This document shows, piece by piece, positions 46,783 through 55,417 of a stretch of DNA of 64,000 bases. A program made the translations under genes and the position numbers. Location of the stretch: positions 21,029 through 85,028 of the forward strand of contig MVQD01000086.1 in NCBI GenBank assembly GCA_002067095.1, read 5' to 3'. Position 1 is the stretch's first letter. Each line of letters begins with the position of its first letter. The notes beneath the pieces were generated by a model that was not told the DNA's origin, searched no databases, and saw nothing but the letters and a program-made list of their open reading frames with translations. This DNA is from Methanoregulaceae archaeon PtaB.Bin056. Lineage in GTDB: Archaea > Halobacteriota > Methanomicrobia > Methanomicrobiales > Methanospirillaceae.

Positions 46783-47253
46783 ATGAGCGCGCATAAAGGT
46801 TTTTTTATACTGCTGCTTGCCATGGTGCTGCTCGTGCTGGCGGTCCTTGCCGCAGGGTGCACCACCCAGGCCGAACAGAAGGATACTCCGGAAAAGAACT
46901 TAACCGGGTCAGTTGAGAGAGTCGAAGTGTATCATTTCCATGCGACCCGGCAATGTTACTCATGCATCGTGCTCGGGGAATATGCAGAGGAGACGATGAC
47001 TACCTATTTTGCGCCCGAGATGCGATCAGGGAAAGTGGTGTTTGGCCATGTGAACGTGGATCTCCCTGAAAACAAGGCGGTATTCGAAAGATACCAACCG
47101 ACAGGATCATCTCTCTGGATCGGTGTCTATGACAGGGACGGGTTCCACAAGGAGCAGGACATCAAGGTGTGGTACAAACTCGGGGACAAGGACGAATACA
47201 TGGCGTACCTCAAAGAAGTCATTGAGAAGAGACTGGCAGGAGACTTCTCTTAA
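46783..47253 (+). CDS. arsF: ArsF-like secreted lipoprotein
   Basis: The 156-residue protein has a lipoprotein signal (VLAAGC at about residue 26), then a thioredoxin-like region with YHFHATRQCYSCIVLG, the redox cysteine pair. It resembles the ArsF family, named from the arsEFG locus that reduces nitroaromatic arsenicals and exports the products. It stops one base before the arsG-like gene starts. No arsE reductase is visible in the window. Confidence 0.8.
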   Translation: MSAHKGFFILLLAMVLLVLAVLAAGCTTQAEQKDTPEKNLTGSVERVEVYHFHATRQCYSCIVLGEYAEETMTTYFAPEMRSGKVVFGHVNVDLPENKAVFERYQPTGSSLWIGVYDRDGFHKEQDIKVWYKLGDKDEYMAYLKEVIEKRLAGDFS

Positions 47254-47982
47254 ATGGACCTCATGGGTGTCATGGAGGTCATGGGGACAAGCGGGATCCC
47301 CCTTGTGGCGGCCTTCTTCATCGGTCTAATGATGACATTTTCTCCCTGTCCACTCGCGACAAACATTACCGCGATCGCCTTCATCTCAAAGAAGATAGGT
47401 GACAGTCGGCATACGCTCCTTGTCGGAACACTCTACAGCCTCGGGAGGATGGTCGCCTATATCGGGCTGACCGCCCTGATCGTTATTGCAGGCTTAAACA
47501 TCCAGGCAATCTCTTTCTTCCTCCAGGAATACGGGGAGAAGCTCATCGGGCCGTTCCTCGTCTTGATGGGGATCCTGATGCTGGAGGTCGTCGACATTCC
47601 GCTTCCCGGCGGCCACGGCTCGCTGCAGAAACTCGAGATGTATCTTGGCGAGAAAGGATACTTCGGGGGGTTCGTGCTTGGGATCATCTTTGCCCTCGCC
47701 CTTTGCCCCTTCTCCGCGGTCCTCTTCTTTGGAATGCTCGTCCCGATTGCATTAAAGACAGGGGATGCGATCTTTGTCCCCGCAGTCTTTGCCATCGCCA
47801 CGGCGCTCCCGGTCATCGTCATATCTGTCATGCTTGTGCAGGGAGTCTCCCGTATCTCGGGGATGCTGTCGACGATGCAGAAGATGGAGAGATGGATAAA
47901 GAGGGCCGTTGCTGCGGTCTTTATCCTGGTGGGAATCTATTACTGTTTCATTGTCTATGGCACCTTACTCCTGGGGACATGA
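47254..47982 (+). CDS. arsG: ArsG-like CcdA-fold permease
   Basis: The 242-residue protein has six helices and the two cysteine-proline motifs FSPCPLATNITAIAF and ALCPFSAVLFFG, placing it with DsbD/CcdA-type transporters of the ArsG group. ArsG is described as exporting trivalent aromatic arsenicals; the fold could equally pass electrons to the CxxC of the ArsF-like lipoprotein encoded directly upstream. Confidence 0.83.
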   Translation: MDLMGVMEVMGTSGIPLVAAFFIGLMMTFSPCPLATNITAIAFISKKIGDSRHTLLVGTLYSLGRMVAYIGLTALIVIAGLNIQAISFFLQEYGEKLIGPFLVLMGILMLEVVDIPLPGGHGSLQKLEMYLGEKGYFGGFVLGIIFALALCPFSAVLFFGMLVPIALKTGDAIFVPAVFAIATALPVIVISVMLVQGVSRISGMLSTMQKMERWIKRAVAAVFILVGIYYCFIVYGTLLLGT

Positions 47983-48299
47983 ACTCTCCGCAAAGGTCGC
48001 GATGTGAATAAACCCTCAACAATTTTTTCACACATATGATGCCGGGGATCTCTACCAGCCAAATAGCATTTGGCCCTTTGTCCGATTACAACAGTGGGGG
48101 AGAGTTCTCTCTCTTCCCCTGCTCCTTTCCTCATGCATGAAATAGTGGCGAAGGAACCCATCCCCGGCAACCGGGCAACGCCTGCCCCAAAAGGCCGTCC
48201 GGTCATACACTTCCTCTGATGACTACCCAGTATGCAATTCTGACGCCCCGGTTGAGAATGCGCAAATGGGCAAGACCTGAAAGTATTTGAATGGCAAAA
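47983..48299. other. Spacer between arsG and the small secreted gene
   Basis: No convincing gene. A T-run at 48022-48027 may end the ars transcript, and the right edge contains the promoter of the following gene. Confidence 0.4.
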
Positions 48300-48315
48300 T
48301 TCAACAATTGTTGAA
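48300..48315. promoter_or_regulatory. Perfect palindromic TTCAA-N6-TTGAA operator touching a start codon
   Basis: TTCAACAATTGTTGAA is a perfect 16-bp palindrome whose last base is directly followed by the ATG at 48316. There is no ribosome site, so the message is probably very short-leadered or leaderless, and a repressor here would cover the transcription start. Confidence 0.82.
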
Positions 48316-48615
48316 ATGAATACAAAAGTCGTTGGTATTTTGGCCATGCTGCTTGCGGCAACCCTTTTTGTTGCACCGGCGCTTGGTGCGTTTGTGACCC
48401 CCACGAAACCGGGATCCACGGGTAATTCCTTCAGTTTCCCAAATCCCGGACCTGTGAGTAATTCCTTTGGGTATTCTTCCCAGTGGAACAGCCTTGATGG
48501 AATCAATCCAAAGGATCCGTCATCGATGGCCGCTCTCGCCTCGCAGATCAAGAACATGAACCTTCGCCCGTCTCCTCAGCGGCCATTCAGCTGGACGCCG
48601 TATTGTTTCGGTTAA
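48316..48615 (+). CDS. Small secreted protein under the arsenic dyad
   Basis: The 99-residue product has a signal peptide (MNTKVVGILAMLLAATLF, cleavage near ALGA) and an 80-residue mature part rich in Ser, Asn, Pro and Phe, ending in PYCFG with one cysteine. No family is recognised. It shares opening style and composition with the reverse-strand secreted protein at 48947. Control by the perfect dyad suggests metalloid-induced secretion. Confidence 0.7.
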   Translation: MNTKVVGILAMLLAATLFVAPALGAFVTPTKPGSTGNSFSFPNPGPVSNSFGYSSQWNSLDGINPKDPSSMAALASQIKNMNLRPSPQRPFSWTPYCFG

Positions 48616-48946
48616 AACAAGCATAGAATCTAATTTTTTCTGGTTGGGCAGGTGATATCAATGACAACGGGTATCATCATCCCATTCCATACTCGCTAAC
48701 TTCGGTATACGGAATATCCGAGGATTTATTCGGGACGGCAACAATTGCCAGATTGAGCTGTTTTACGACTCGAAGCATCCCCCGACCACCCTGACTTTTG
48801 ATCCCGGTTTCCAGGGATAATCACAAACCGGCCATCGGCGCCAGGCCAATCAACGCAAAAAATCACAGAATGAAGAGGAATTTATTTACCCATATCTGGC
48901 ATCTGCTCCAGGGTAACCGGGGGGAAAAAGAGGATTGTGGGTTATT
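48616..48946. other. Spacer between convergent small secreted genes
   Basis: About 330 bp with no supported gene. A T-rich stretch at 48633-48639 may terminate the left gene. Confidence 0.35.
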
Positions 48947-49264
48947 TCAGCAACAGCACCCGCAGCACCCGCCAGGGCAGGCTCCGGGGATGAAGAGGTT
49001 CTGGTAGCTCACGCTTGTACCGATAGATGAGGGCAGGATCAGATTCGGAGTGGGCGGTGGCCCGTAATCAGCGACCATCGAGGGGGTAAAGAATACGGAA
49101 AACGAACTCGAAGTGCCCGGGTTCATTGCGCCCAGTGGTGATTTCTGCGATGGGATCTGGAAGGTACTGACTTTACTCGGGGAAAAGATCGCTGCTGCAG
49201 AAGGCGCGATGACGAGGGCGGCAGCGATCATGGCCACCATGAGGTACAGAACTGTTCGGTTCAT
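48947..49264 (-). CDS. Small secreted protein with Cys-rich tail
   Basis: From ATG 49264 the 105-residue protein has a signal peptide (MNRTVLYLMVAMIAAALVIA) and a Pro/Ser-rich mature part. It ends in GACPGGCCGCCC, six cysteines in the last ten residues. The longer upstream frame to 49522 has no coding character. Such a tail should bind soft metals or arsenite, or be cross-linked. No named family recognised. Convergent with the dyad-controlled gene. Confidence 0.7.
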   Translation of the reverse strand: MNRTVLYLMVAMIAAALVIAPSAAAIFSPSKVSTFQIPSQKSPLGAMNPGTSSSFSVFFTPSMVADYGPPPTPNLILPSSIGTSVSYQNLFIPGACPGGCCGCCC

Positions 49265-49649
49265 GTGATGTAATTCCATATACTCATTTAAAAATTTTTT
49301 GTAATGAAGTATGTTCATGGGGTATAAAAGGTAAAACGGCCATGAAAATCCCTGGCTCTGATAATAATTGCCAGCAATTCGAGAGGGTGCACCAATCAGG
49401 CCAGGCAATGACTGCAACAAATCCTCACTCATCAGCGGGCATGGAATGGAACATGGCGTTGGGGGCGGGGAAGGGCCGGGCGATGCGACGTGCGAAAAGC
49501 GAGCGGGCAAGGCTGTCATCAAGAACCCGGATTAGTTGAAAAGCAAGCCCGGAATGTGAATGGAACTGAATGGAGAAGCACCGGACAGGAGGAAGAGAGG
49601 ATGAAATGGAGTGGAGACGAATAGAACGGGGCTTCATCACATTTCGGGA
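49265..49649. other. Spacer without recognised genes
   Basis: The left end holds the promoter of the Cys-tailed gene (AT-rich 49285-49305). No other feature with coding character was found. Confidence 0.35.
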
Positions 49650-49781
49650 TCAGATGATTTCCAGTGCCACCAACTCCTCTATCTCTTCCTCCTCCTCGTC
49701 GTCAATTCGCTTTCTTTCTTTTTCTGATGGATATGATGAGCGGGAGGTGAAGAGTTGTGCGATCCAATCGATGAATCCCAT
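49650..49781 (-). CDS. 43-residue amphipathic/acidic microprotein
   Basis: ATG 49781 has CAGGAAATAATC upstream. The product opens with a short amphipathic helix (MGFIDWIAQLFTS), then a basic stretch and an acidic block DDEEEEEIEEL. It could sit on the membrane surface. An upstream in-frame ATG seven codons earlier is possible. No family known; divergent from the CDF gene at 49985. Confidence 0.4.
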   Translation of the reverse strand: MGFIDWIAQLFTSRSSYPSEKERKRIDDEEEEEIEELVALEII

Positions 49782-49984
49782 GATTATTTCCTGTTGATTC
49801 ATTCTGGTGCGTCCACTTAATGGTTGGGAATGAGAGGAGCGCGTCAATCTGGGAGACCGGGACAACCTGAACGGTGCCCGGGAAAAAAGCAGGTGCATAC
49901 TCTTTCGTGCAAGGGGAGTGCGGTGGTACTGGGAAGAATAATCATATCGGGAGGAAAAAAACAGTGAGGAGCTGAAGTGCCGGG

Positions 49985-50980
49985 ATGGAGAGGTTCAGCG
50001 CGATTATGGAAGATTTCCGTTCGGGCATGGATGCAATTGCCGGTGCCAGTGGCAAGTCGTTGCAGGAGCAACGGACATACCTGGTCCAGCGTGCGCTTGT
50101 CATATCCATTGCGATCGGCACCATCCTCGGCATCATCGAAATTGCTCTTTCCCAGGTCACCGGGAATCGTGGCATATTCATGGACGGCTTCGTCAACATC
50201 CTCTCCATTATACCGGGAGCGCTCTCGATCTTCAGTGTGAAACTAGGCAGCCGCCAGGCTGACTGGAAAATGCATTACGGGTATCGCCGGATCGAGACCG
50301 TCATGGTCCTCTTGTTCGCGCTGGCGGTCTGCGGGGTCGCCCTGACGCAGATCGCGGAGACCCTGCTCAACCCTACTGCTGTGCTTGCCCCCCTGTTCGG
50401 GACACTGATCGCGGTGTACGCCAGCGCAGCAATCACGATCGAGTATCTCCTTTCAAGGTATCTCTGGCGGGTCGGGCACGAGCAGCAGAGCTGGCTCCTG
50501 GTCCTGGACGCAATCCTGATCCGTGGCGACATCACCATCTCGGCAATCATCTTAGCGGGGGGACTCCTCCTCGTCGCCTTCCCGGAGATCCCAGTCATAC
50601 AAACCGCCATTGCCATTATTATCATTGGGATAATCTTTGCATTCGGCCTCAAAGAAGCGGTGACGGCAATAAAAGAGCTCGTTGATGCCGGGCCGTCGCT
50701 CGAGATCAATAGGCTCATTGAAAGGATTACCGAGGAGAACCCGGAGGTCATTTTCATTTCCGAACAGCGGATCCGAACCTTTGGCGGCGCACTTTCGGTC
50801 GAGTTGACGGTAGAGGTCGATCCTTTCCTGTCAGTCAAGGAGGCATACGGCATCTCCACCGCGATCGAACGGCAAATCCGGGAGGGAGTGCAGAACATCC
50901 TTGAGGTCCGGGTCCGGGTGCACCCCGCCGGGGCATTCGCCGAGACCCTGGAATCGCCTGATGGCACACTCTTGCGGTAA
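49985..50980 (+). CDS. Cation diffusion facilitator, non-zinc-type site
   Basis: The 331-residue protein has a CDF layout with six helices and a C-terminal cytoplasmic domain (SVELTVEVDPFLSVKEAYGI, EVRVRVHPAG). The metal motifs differ from zinc exporters: helix 2 reads FMDGFVNILS and helix 5 ILIRGDITIS, without the usual His/Asp pair. A different metal (Fe, Mn) or solute is likely. It is not related closely to the CDF at 38362. Confidence 0.82.
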   Translation: MERFSAIMEDFRSGMDAIAGASGKSLQEQRTYLVQRALVISIAIGTILGIIEIALSQVTGNRGIFMDGFVNILSIIPGALSIFSVKLGSRQADWKMHYGYRRIETVMVLLFALAVCGVALTQIAETLLNPTAVLAPLFGTLIAVYASAAITIEYLLSRYLWRVGHEQQSWLLVLDAILIRGDITISAIILAGGLLLVAFPEIPVIQTAIAIIIIGIIFAFGLKEAVTAIKELVDAGPSLEINRLIERITEENPEVIFISEQRIRTFGGALSVELTVEVDPFLSVKEAYGISTAIERQIREGVQNILEVRVRVHPAGAFAETLESPDGTLLR

Positions 50981-51059
50981 TAGCACCTTGTTATCCCTGG
51001 CCATGGAATTCCCGACAGGGTGGAATATTTTTTCTGCCATGTGATATCCACTTTAGTGT

Positions 51060-52457
51060 ATGGACCGTCTCCCTGCCCCCTGCCGTTCCACGATTCGCCT
51101 AGCACGGCATGCAGCGGACTTCCTTGCATACCTTTGGACCCTGCAGCACCTGAAGCGGCTGTTCCACCTCCCCCCGGACAAGACTGCAGAGATCCAGGAA
51201 AAGAAGTTCCTTTCCCTTGTTAAGTATGCGTACAGGGAAATCCCCTTTTTTCGGCAGCGCTGGGATGACGCCGGGGTCGGCCCAGACGATATCCGGACGA
51301 TTGCGGATATCGTGAAACTGCCAGTGATCACCCGGCAGGAGGTCCGGGAAGGATTCCGGGCCGGGCTGTTTCTTCAAAAGGGAAATCCCGAAAAGAGCGT
51401 GATATTCCAGACCTCCGGTTCGACAGGCGAACCGCTGGAAGTTGTCTGGGACCGCTTATCCATGTTGAGGACAATGACCTACTTCTCACCCGGTATCGTG
51501 AGTGAGTATTCCGGACTCGAGATCCGGAGCGCTACCTTTGTCGTCGTCCTGGGTCACAGGGACACCATCCCCCCGTTCTCTCTCGATAACCCGCACGAAG
51601 CACCTCCCAGCATGACCTTTTCCAGGGGAAGTGTCTCGTTTATCGATGCACTGGAACCGCCCTCCCGCATCCTCTCATTCATCGCGGAGAAGAAACCCGA
51701 TTTCATCGGGGGATATGCCGGGATCATCACGATGCTTGCCGCATATGCGCAGGAGCACGGCATTCCGGTCTGGAAGCCCCGCCTGATCGGTGTCTCCGCC
51801 GAACCGCCGAAGCCCCAGTCAATCCGGCTCATCAGGGATATTTTCCAGGCCCCTGTGATGACAAGCTATGTGACGACCGAGACCGGCCTTGTTGCTGCAG
51901 AAAAGCGGTTCGGGAAAGGGTATGAGATACTGCCCTGGGATGTCATCGTCGAACTGCTCAACGACGATGGCAGCCGGGTTCCTGACGGGGAGGTCGGGAA
52001 CGTCGTCGTCACGACGCTCTCGAACCGGGCGATGCCGCTCATCCGTTACGCCGGGCTTTCGGATTACGCCTCGTTTAAACCACGCACGGAGGGCGGCCCG
52101 CATGTTCTCAATGCGATCTACGGGAGGAGGGTTGAACAGCTGGCACGACGCGATGGCAGCATGGTGAATCCGTATCTCCTGGACGTCATCATGGCATCCC
52201 TGCAGGGGATCGGCCAGTACCAGATCGTGCAGCAATCTATCGATGACATCGAGGTCCATTACGTTCCACTCAGAGAGGAGAACGGAACGCCGGTTTTACC
52301 GGACACGGGACCGGCCGCCCAGGCGTTTGCACGGGTATTCGGCCCAGAAGTCGTTATCCGGTTCAATCCCATGGACCAGATACCGCGGCCTGCGGGAGAG
52401 CATAAGACCCCGCTCATTGTATCCCGGGTGACAAATCCGGAAACGGGTCTCAAGTGA
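51060..52457 (+). CDS. Phenylacetate-CoA ligase-like adenylate-forming enzyme
   Basis: The 465-residue protein has the ATP loop TSGSTGEP (about residue 120), SYVTTETGLVAAE, GEVGNVVVTTLSNRAMPLIRY and the final GRRVEQLARRDG, all typical of the PaaK/CapK branch of the ANL superfamily. It activates a carboxylic acid as acyl-adenylate and may transfer it to CoA. Neighbours give no hint of the acid. Confidence 0.85.
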   Translation: MDRLPAPCRSTIRLARHAADFLAYLWTLQHLKRLFHLPPDKTAEIQEKKFLSLVKYAYREIPFFRQRWDDAGVGPDDIRTIADIVKLPVITRQEVREGFRAGLFLQKGNPEKSVIFQTSGSTGEPLEVVWDRLSMLRTMTYFSPGIVSEYSGLEIRSATFVVVLGHRDTIPPFSLDNPHEAPPSMTFSRGSVSFIDALEPPSRILSFIAEKKPDFIGGYAGIITMLAAYAQEHGIPVWKPRLIGVSAEPPKPQSIRLIRDIFQAPVMTSYVTTETGLVAAEKRFGKGYEILPWDVIVELLNDDGSRVPDGEVGNVVVTTLSNRAMPLIRYAGLSDYASFKPRTEGGPHVLNAIYGRRVEQLARRDGSMVNPYLLDVIMASLQGIGQYQIVQQSIDDIEVHYVPLREENGTPVLPDTGPAAQAFARVFGPEVVIRFNPMDQIPRPAGEHKTPLIVSRVTNPETGLK

Positions 52458-52699
52458 TTTTTCAATGCAGGATCTCATAATTTCCCAATACCCGGTGAGA
52501 CCGGGTCCACGCAGAAGGTGGCGGCAGATGATCCCTGGGATATTGTCTCTGCGTATCATAGCGGCGGGGGTTTCCCTGCCATCGCCATGCGATACGTTAC
52601 AGCCGGGAACGAGTGTATCCAATCCTTTGATACACCCGGGAGCATGGCTTTCCGCCGGTTCTCCAGTTCCCGACCTGCGGCCACGGCCGCTGCCGTGGG

Positions 52700-53389
52700 A
52701 CGTAGTGTATCTGGTCCTGGTGTATCGTCGGATCTCCCGCCCAGGCCTTGTGTTCTCTCCCGGCGTATCGCCAGGCAGACGGACTGCGTAATCTCGCATA
52801 CTATGGTTCATCGCATTCTGTGCGAAAGAGGGCCCATTATGGCACAGAAACGAAAACCGGCACGGCTGAAATGGGTTCAGTTCGAGCGGAAGCATGCGAT
52901 GACGTTCTGGCAGGGCGACTAAAAGCAGGTGATCATCGACGGCCAGGTCCAGTGGCTGATCGCGTTTCTCGACGACGCCTCCCGGGTCATCACCTGCCGG
53001 GAGCTCTTCCCGTCGCCTACGGCCAAAGTGAGATTATGGTTCCCGAGACCGGGTTCGCGCGATACGGTGTCCCAAACGATATCCTGACGGATCATGGCTC
53101 CCGGTTCGTCCCGAACCAGAAGACAAATACCCCGCACCATGCTTTCGGACGGTTCCCTGGGCACCATTCCATTCGGCATACCGTCGCCAGGCGGAACGAT
53201 ACGCAGACGCACGAGAAGATCGAACGCTTTTTTTGGGAGATTGACCGGTTGATCGCGGCCGTTTTTTCCATGGACGATGTTGTCGACTGGCAGAACAGAA
53301 TCAAACCACATGCCAGTTTGGACTGTAAGGAGCCCGAAACAGTCTTCGTTGAACGATTGCCCCCAAAACGGATCTTAGGGTATGCATAG
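52700..53389 (+). pseudogene. IS481-type transposase relic
   Basis: Pieces of an integrase-core transposase are spread over at least two frames. An N-terminal part (TMVHRILCERG, KWVQFERKHAMTFWQGD) stops at TAA in place of the usual next residue. It then continues as VIIDGQVQWLIAFLDDASRVITC, shifts frame, and resumes FARYGVPNDILTDHGSRFVPNQ to KIERFFWEIDRLI and RLPPKRILGYA. The three acidic DDE residues are still visible. No inverted repeats were identified. Clearly dead; it separates the ligase gene from the lectin-fold gene. Confidence 0.8.
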
Positions 53390-53531
53390 ACGTGGCTATA
53401 TGAGTGAGATGAATTCGAGACTCTGCAGAGTGGGAGACCGGCACAAGGTATTTGTCGATAAACGAGGAATGGAAGCTCAAGGAGATAGGGTCCGAAGAAA
53501 TTACAGAAGATTCGGCACACTATTTTAAACC

Positions 53532-55013
53532 ATGAAGAATCGCAGGACGGGAAAACATATTAACGCATACCCCTGCTGTATAGGTATTCTCCTTTTTTTG
53601 GTTATTCTCTGGATACCAGTTGTTGGAAGTGCAGCAAACGACACGACTATCATCGGCTTTTGGTGGGACTCAACGAAACCTTCCCCTGAATTATATCAGA
53701 TCGACTCAACCGGGGCAACCATCCCGAGAAAAGATGCAGCGTTCTGGGATAACTGGGCAGTGACCGGCAACATGAAAACCGTCGTCATCACTCCATCGAA
53801 TGAAATATTGTACGGTACAAATAATCGTGGAGATGGACTGGATTTGACCGGCGCTTCTGGGGATGTCATGGTAGAGATCCCTCGATTTTATACGCGGAGC
53901 ACCTATTCCAACGGGAGTTTTTACTTTTATATCTCTCCTGTACCAGTGGACGGGTTCACAGTGGCACCGATGTTCAATCAGCGCGGTTCCGGAACCGCTG
54001 CAGGCACACAAGCACCGTATTATTATGTAGGCAGATATATTGCAAGTCTGTCTGGCAACAAATTACAGAGTGCAACCGGAAAAGTGCCGGCTGTCTCGAT
54101 GACCATTGGTCAGGCACGACAGTATGCGGAGAACAAAGGAGACGGCTGGGGTATTACCAATATCTGGACGTTCTCCGGGCTTCGTCAACTCTTCTACACC
54201 GAAATGCTTACGCTAGACAGCCAGACCGCATGGGCGAAATCGCGAGGAGTGGTGGATTTCGGATATGATGGAACATTTAAAGCCAAAGACTCCGGAGCCG
54301 ACTCTATCGACACGCAGATCTCAGCACTGAATGCCACGGGAAGTGGAACGGGTGAAAATGGCAAAACTCCGGTATCATGGCGGGGCATCGAGAACTTCTG
54401 GGGGAATGTGTTTCAGTTCCAGGACGGGTTCAATGCAATAGACGGAAAAGCGTTTGTGATTAGCCCAACAGGCTTAGGAATAAGCGGTAAACCCACTGTC
54501 TTTAAGGACGTGCTGGATACAAGCGATGTTATCTCTGTCGGAGTTCTCTGCCCAGATGAAGGCTGGCAGAAGAATTTTATCAGTTCGGATGTTGCCAGAC
54601 CGCTCTTCCTGCCCTCTTCCGTCGGGGGTTCGGAAACCACATATGTGTCGGATTATTATTGGCCGCCAAATAGCACCGATCCCAGTTCACCCAGTTCACC
54701 GCTTATTCTACTTTCAGGAGGCGGTTGGAAGCATGCTGGTGGTGCGGGGATAGGACGACTGGGTGCAGATTGTAATATATCGAGAGAGCGATATGATTTC
54801 GGTGCGCGCATCGAGTTCAGACCTGCTATAACTCCCGAAGCTCCCACAGATTCCGGAAATCCCCTGATGCCGGAGGCCCCAGTCGGTGACACCACCAGCT
54901 TCATGGTCATCGGGATTCTTATCATTCTTGCCGGCGGCGGGTATGTAATCTGCCGAAATAAGAGGAAAACATCCAGTGATCAACCTCGAAAAAAAGAACC
55001 AGACAGAAAATAA
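53532..55013 (+). CDS. Secreted C-type-lectin/FGE-fold protein resembling DGR target proteins
   Basis: The 493-residue protein has a signal peptide (residues 12-35), a region MVEIPRFYTRST, FYISPVPVDGF, YVGRYIASLSG, SMTIGQARQY, and a C-terminal lectin-fold block with GIENFWGNVFQFQDG and LLSGGGWKHAGGAGIGRL ending in ARIEFRP. This arrangement is seen in phage tail proteins and in variable proteins of diversity-generating retroelements. A C-terminal membrane helix and basic tail anchor it. No reverse transcriptase or template repeat is visible. There is no ribosome site, so it may be leaderless. Confidence 0.72.
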   Translation: MKNRRTGKHINAYPCCIGILLFLVILWIPVVGSAANDTTIIGFWWDSTKPSPELYQIDSTGATIPRKDAAFWDNWAVTGNMKTVVITPSNEILYGTNNRGDGLDLTGASGDVMVEIPRFYTRSTYSNGSFYFYISPVPVDGFTVAPMFNQRGSGTAAGTQAPYYYVGRYIASLSGNKLQSATGKVPAVSMTIGQARQYAENKGDGWGITNIWTFSGLRQLFYTEMLTLDSQTAWAKSRGVVDFGYDGTFKAKDSGADSIDTQISALNATGSGTGENGKTPVSWRGIENFWGNVFQFQDGFNAIDGKAFVISPTGLGISGKPTVFKDVLDTSDVISVGVLCPDEGWQKNFISSDVARPLFLPSSVGGSETTYVSDYYWPPNSTDPSSPSSPLILLSGGGWKHAGGAGIGRLGADCNISRERYDFGARIEFRPAITPEAPTDSGNPLMPEAPVGDTTSFMVIGILIILAGGGYVICRNKRKTSSDQPRKKEPDRK

Positions 55014-55302
55014 CCTGGCCAGTCGCTTCGTCATCGGAGCGGACGTGGAGAGAGAGATCCTCGCAAATGCCGGGATCATCCAGGACGATACAGCATTCGT
55101 GGAGAAGAGGCTCGAACCTGTTGCCTGTCCCCGCTGCAAGACTCGGAATTCCCACGACTCCCAGTATTGTAACGTCTGCTCAATGGTCCTCAACGAAAAA
55201 GCGGCGGTACAGATTAGCGACTCGTTGGAAACTGCACAGGTGAGCAGCGATTATGCGGCGCTGCTGATGGCCTTGAGAAGGGATTTGGGGATGAAATCAT
55301 GA
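54976..55302 (+). pseudogene. Integrase C-terminal tail fragment with zinc ribbon
   Basis: From GTG 54976 (AGAGG upstream, overlapping the preceding gene by 38 bases) runs a 108-residue product: IGADVEREILANAGII, then CPRCKTRNSHDSQYCNVC, a zinc ribbon, and a helical end. This looks like the extreme C terminus of methanogen tyrosine recombinases, after the catalytic domain. The recombinase body is absent. It may be a relic, or expressed as a small zinc protein. Confidence 0.55.
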
Positions 55303-55328
55303 GATCTCCCGCACCATTATTTATGTCA

Positions 55329-55371
55329 GGTCATGACCTTACAAAAAATAATTTTTTGTCAGGTTATAACC
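55329..55371. promoter_or_regulatory. Two palindromes, GGTCATGACC and GGTTATAACC
   Basis: Perfect 10-bp palindromes at 55329-55338 and 55362-55371, both preceded by TCA and spaced 33 bp (three helical turns), in the AT-rich promoter 47-90 bases before the ATPase start. They look like cooperative operator sites for an unknown dimeric regulator. Confidence 0.6.
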
Positions 55372-55417
55372 CTTTAAAAAAATAAGTTTATGAAGGAGTA
55401 TCACCCTACACTCTCTT

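Noticed and set aside
54700..54830. Possible variable repeat of a diversity-generating retroelement
   Set aside because: No second copy (template repeat) and no reverse transcriptase were seen in the window, so the full system cannot be claimed.
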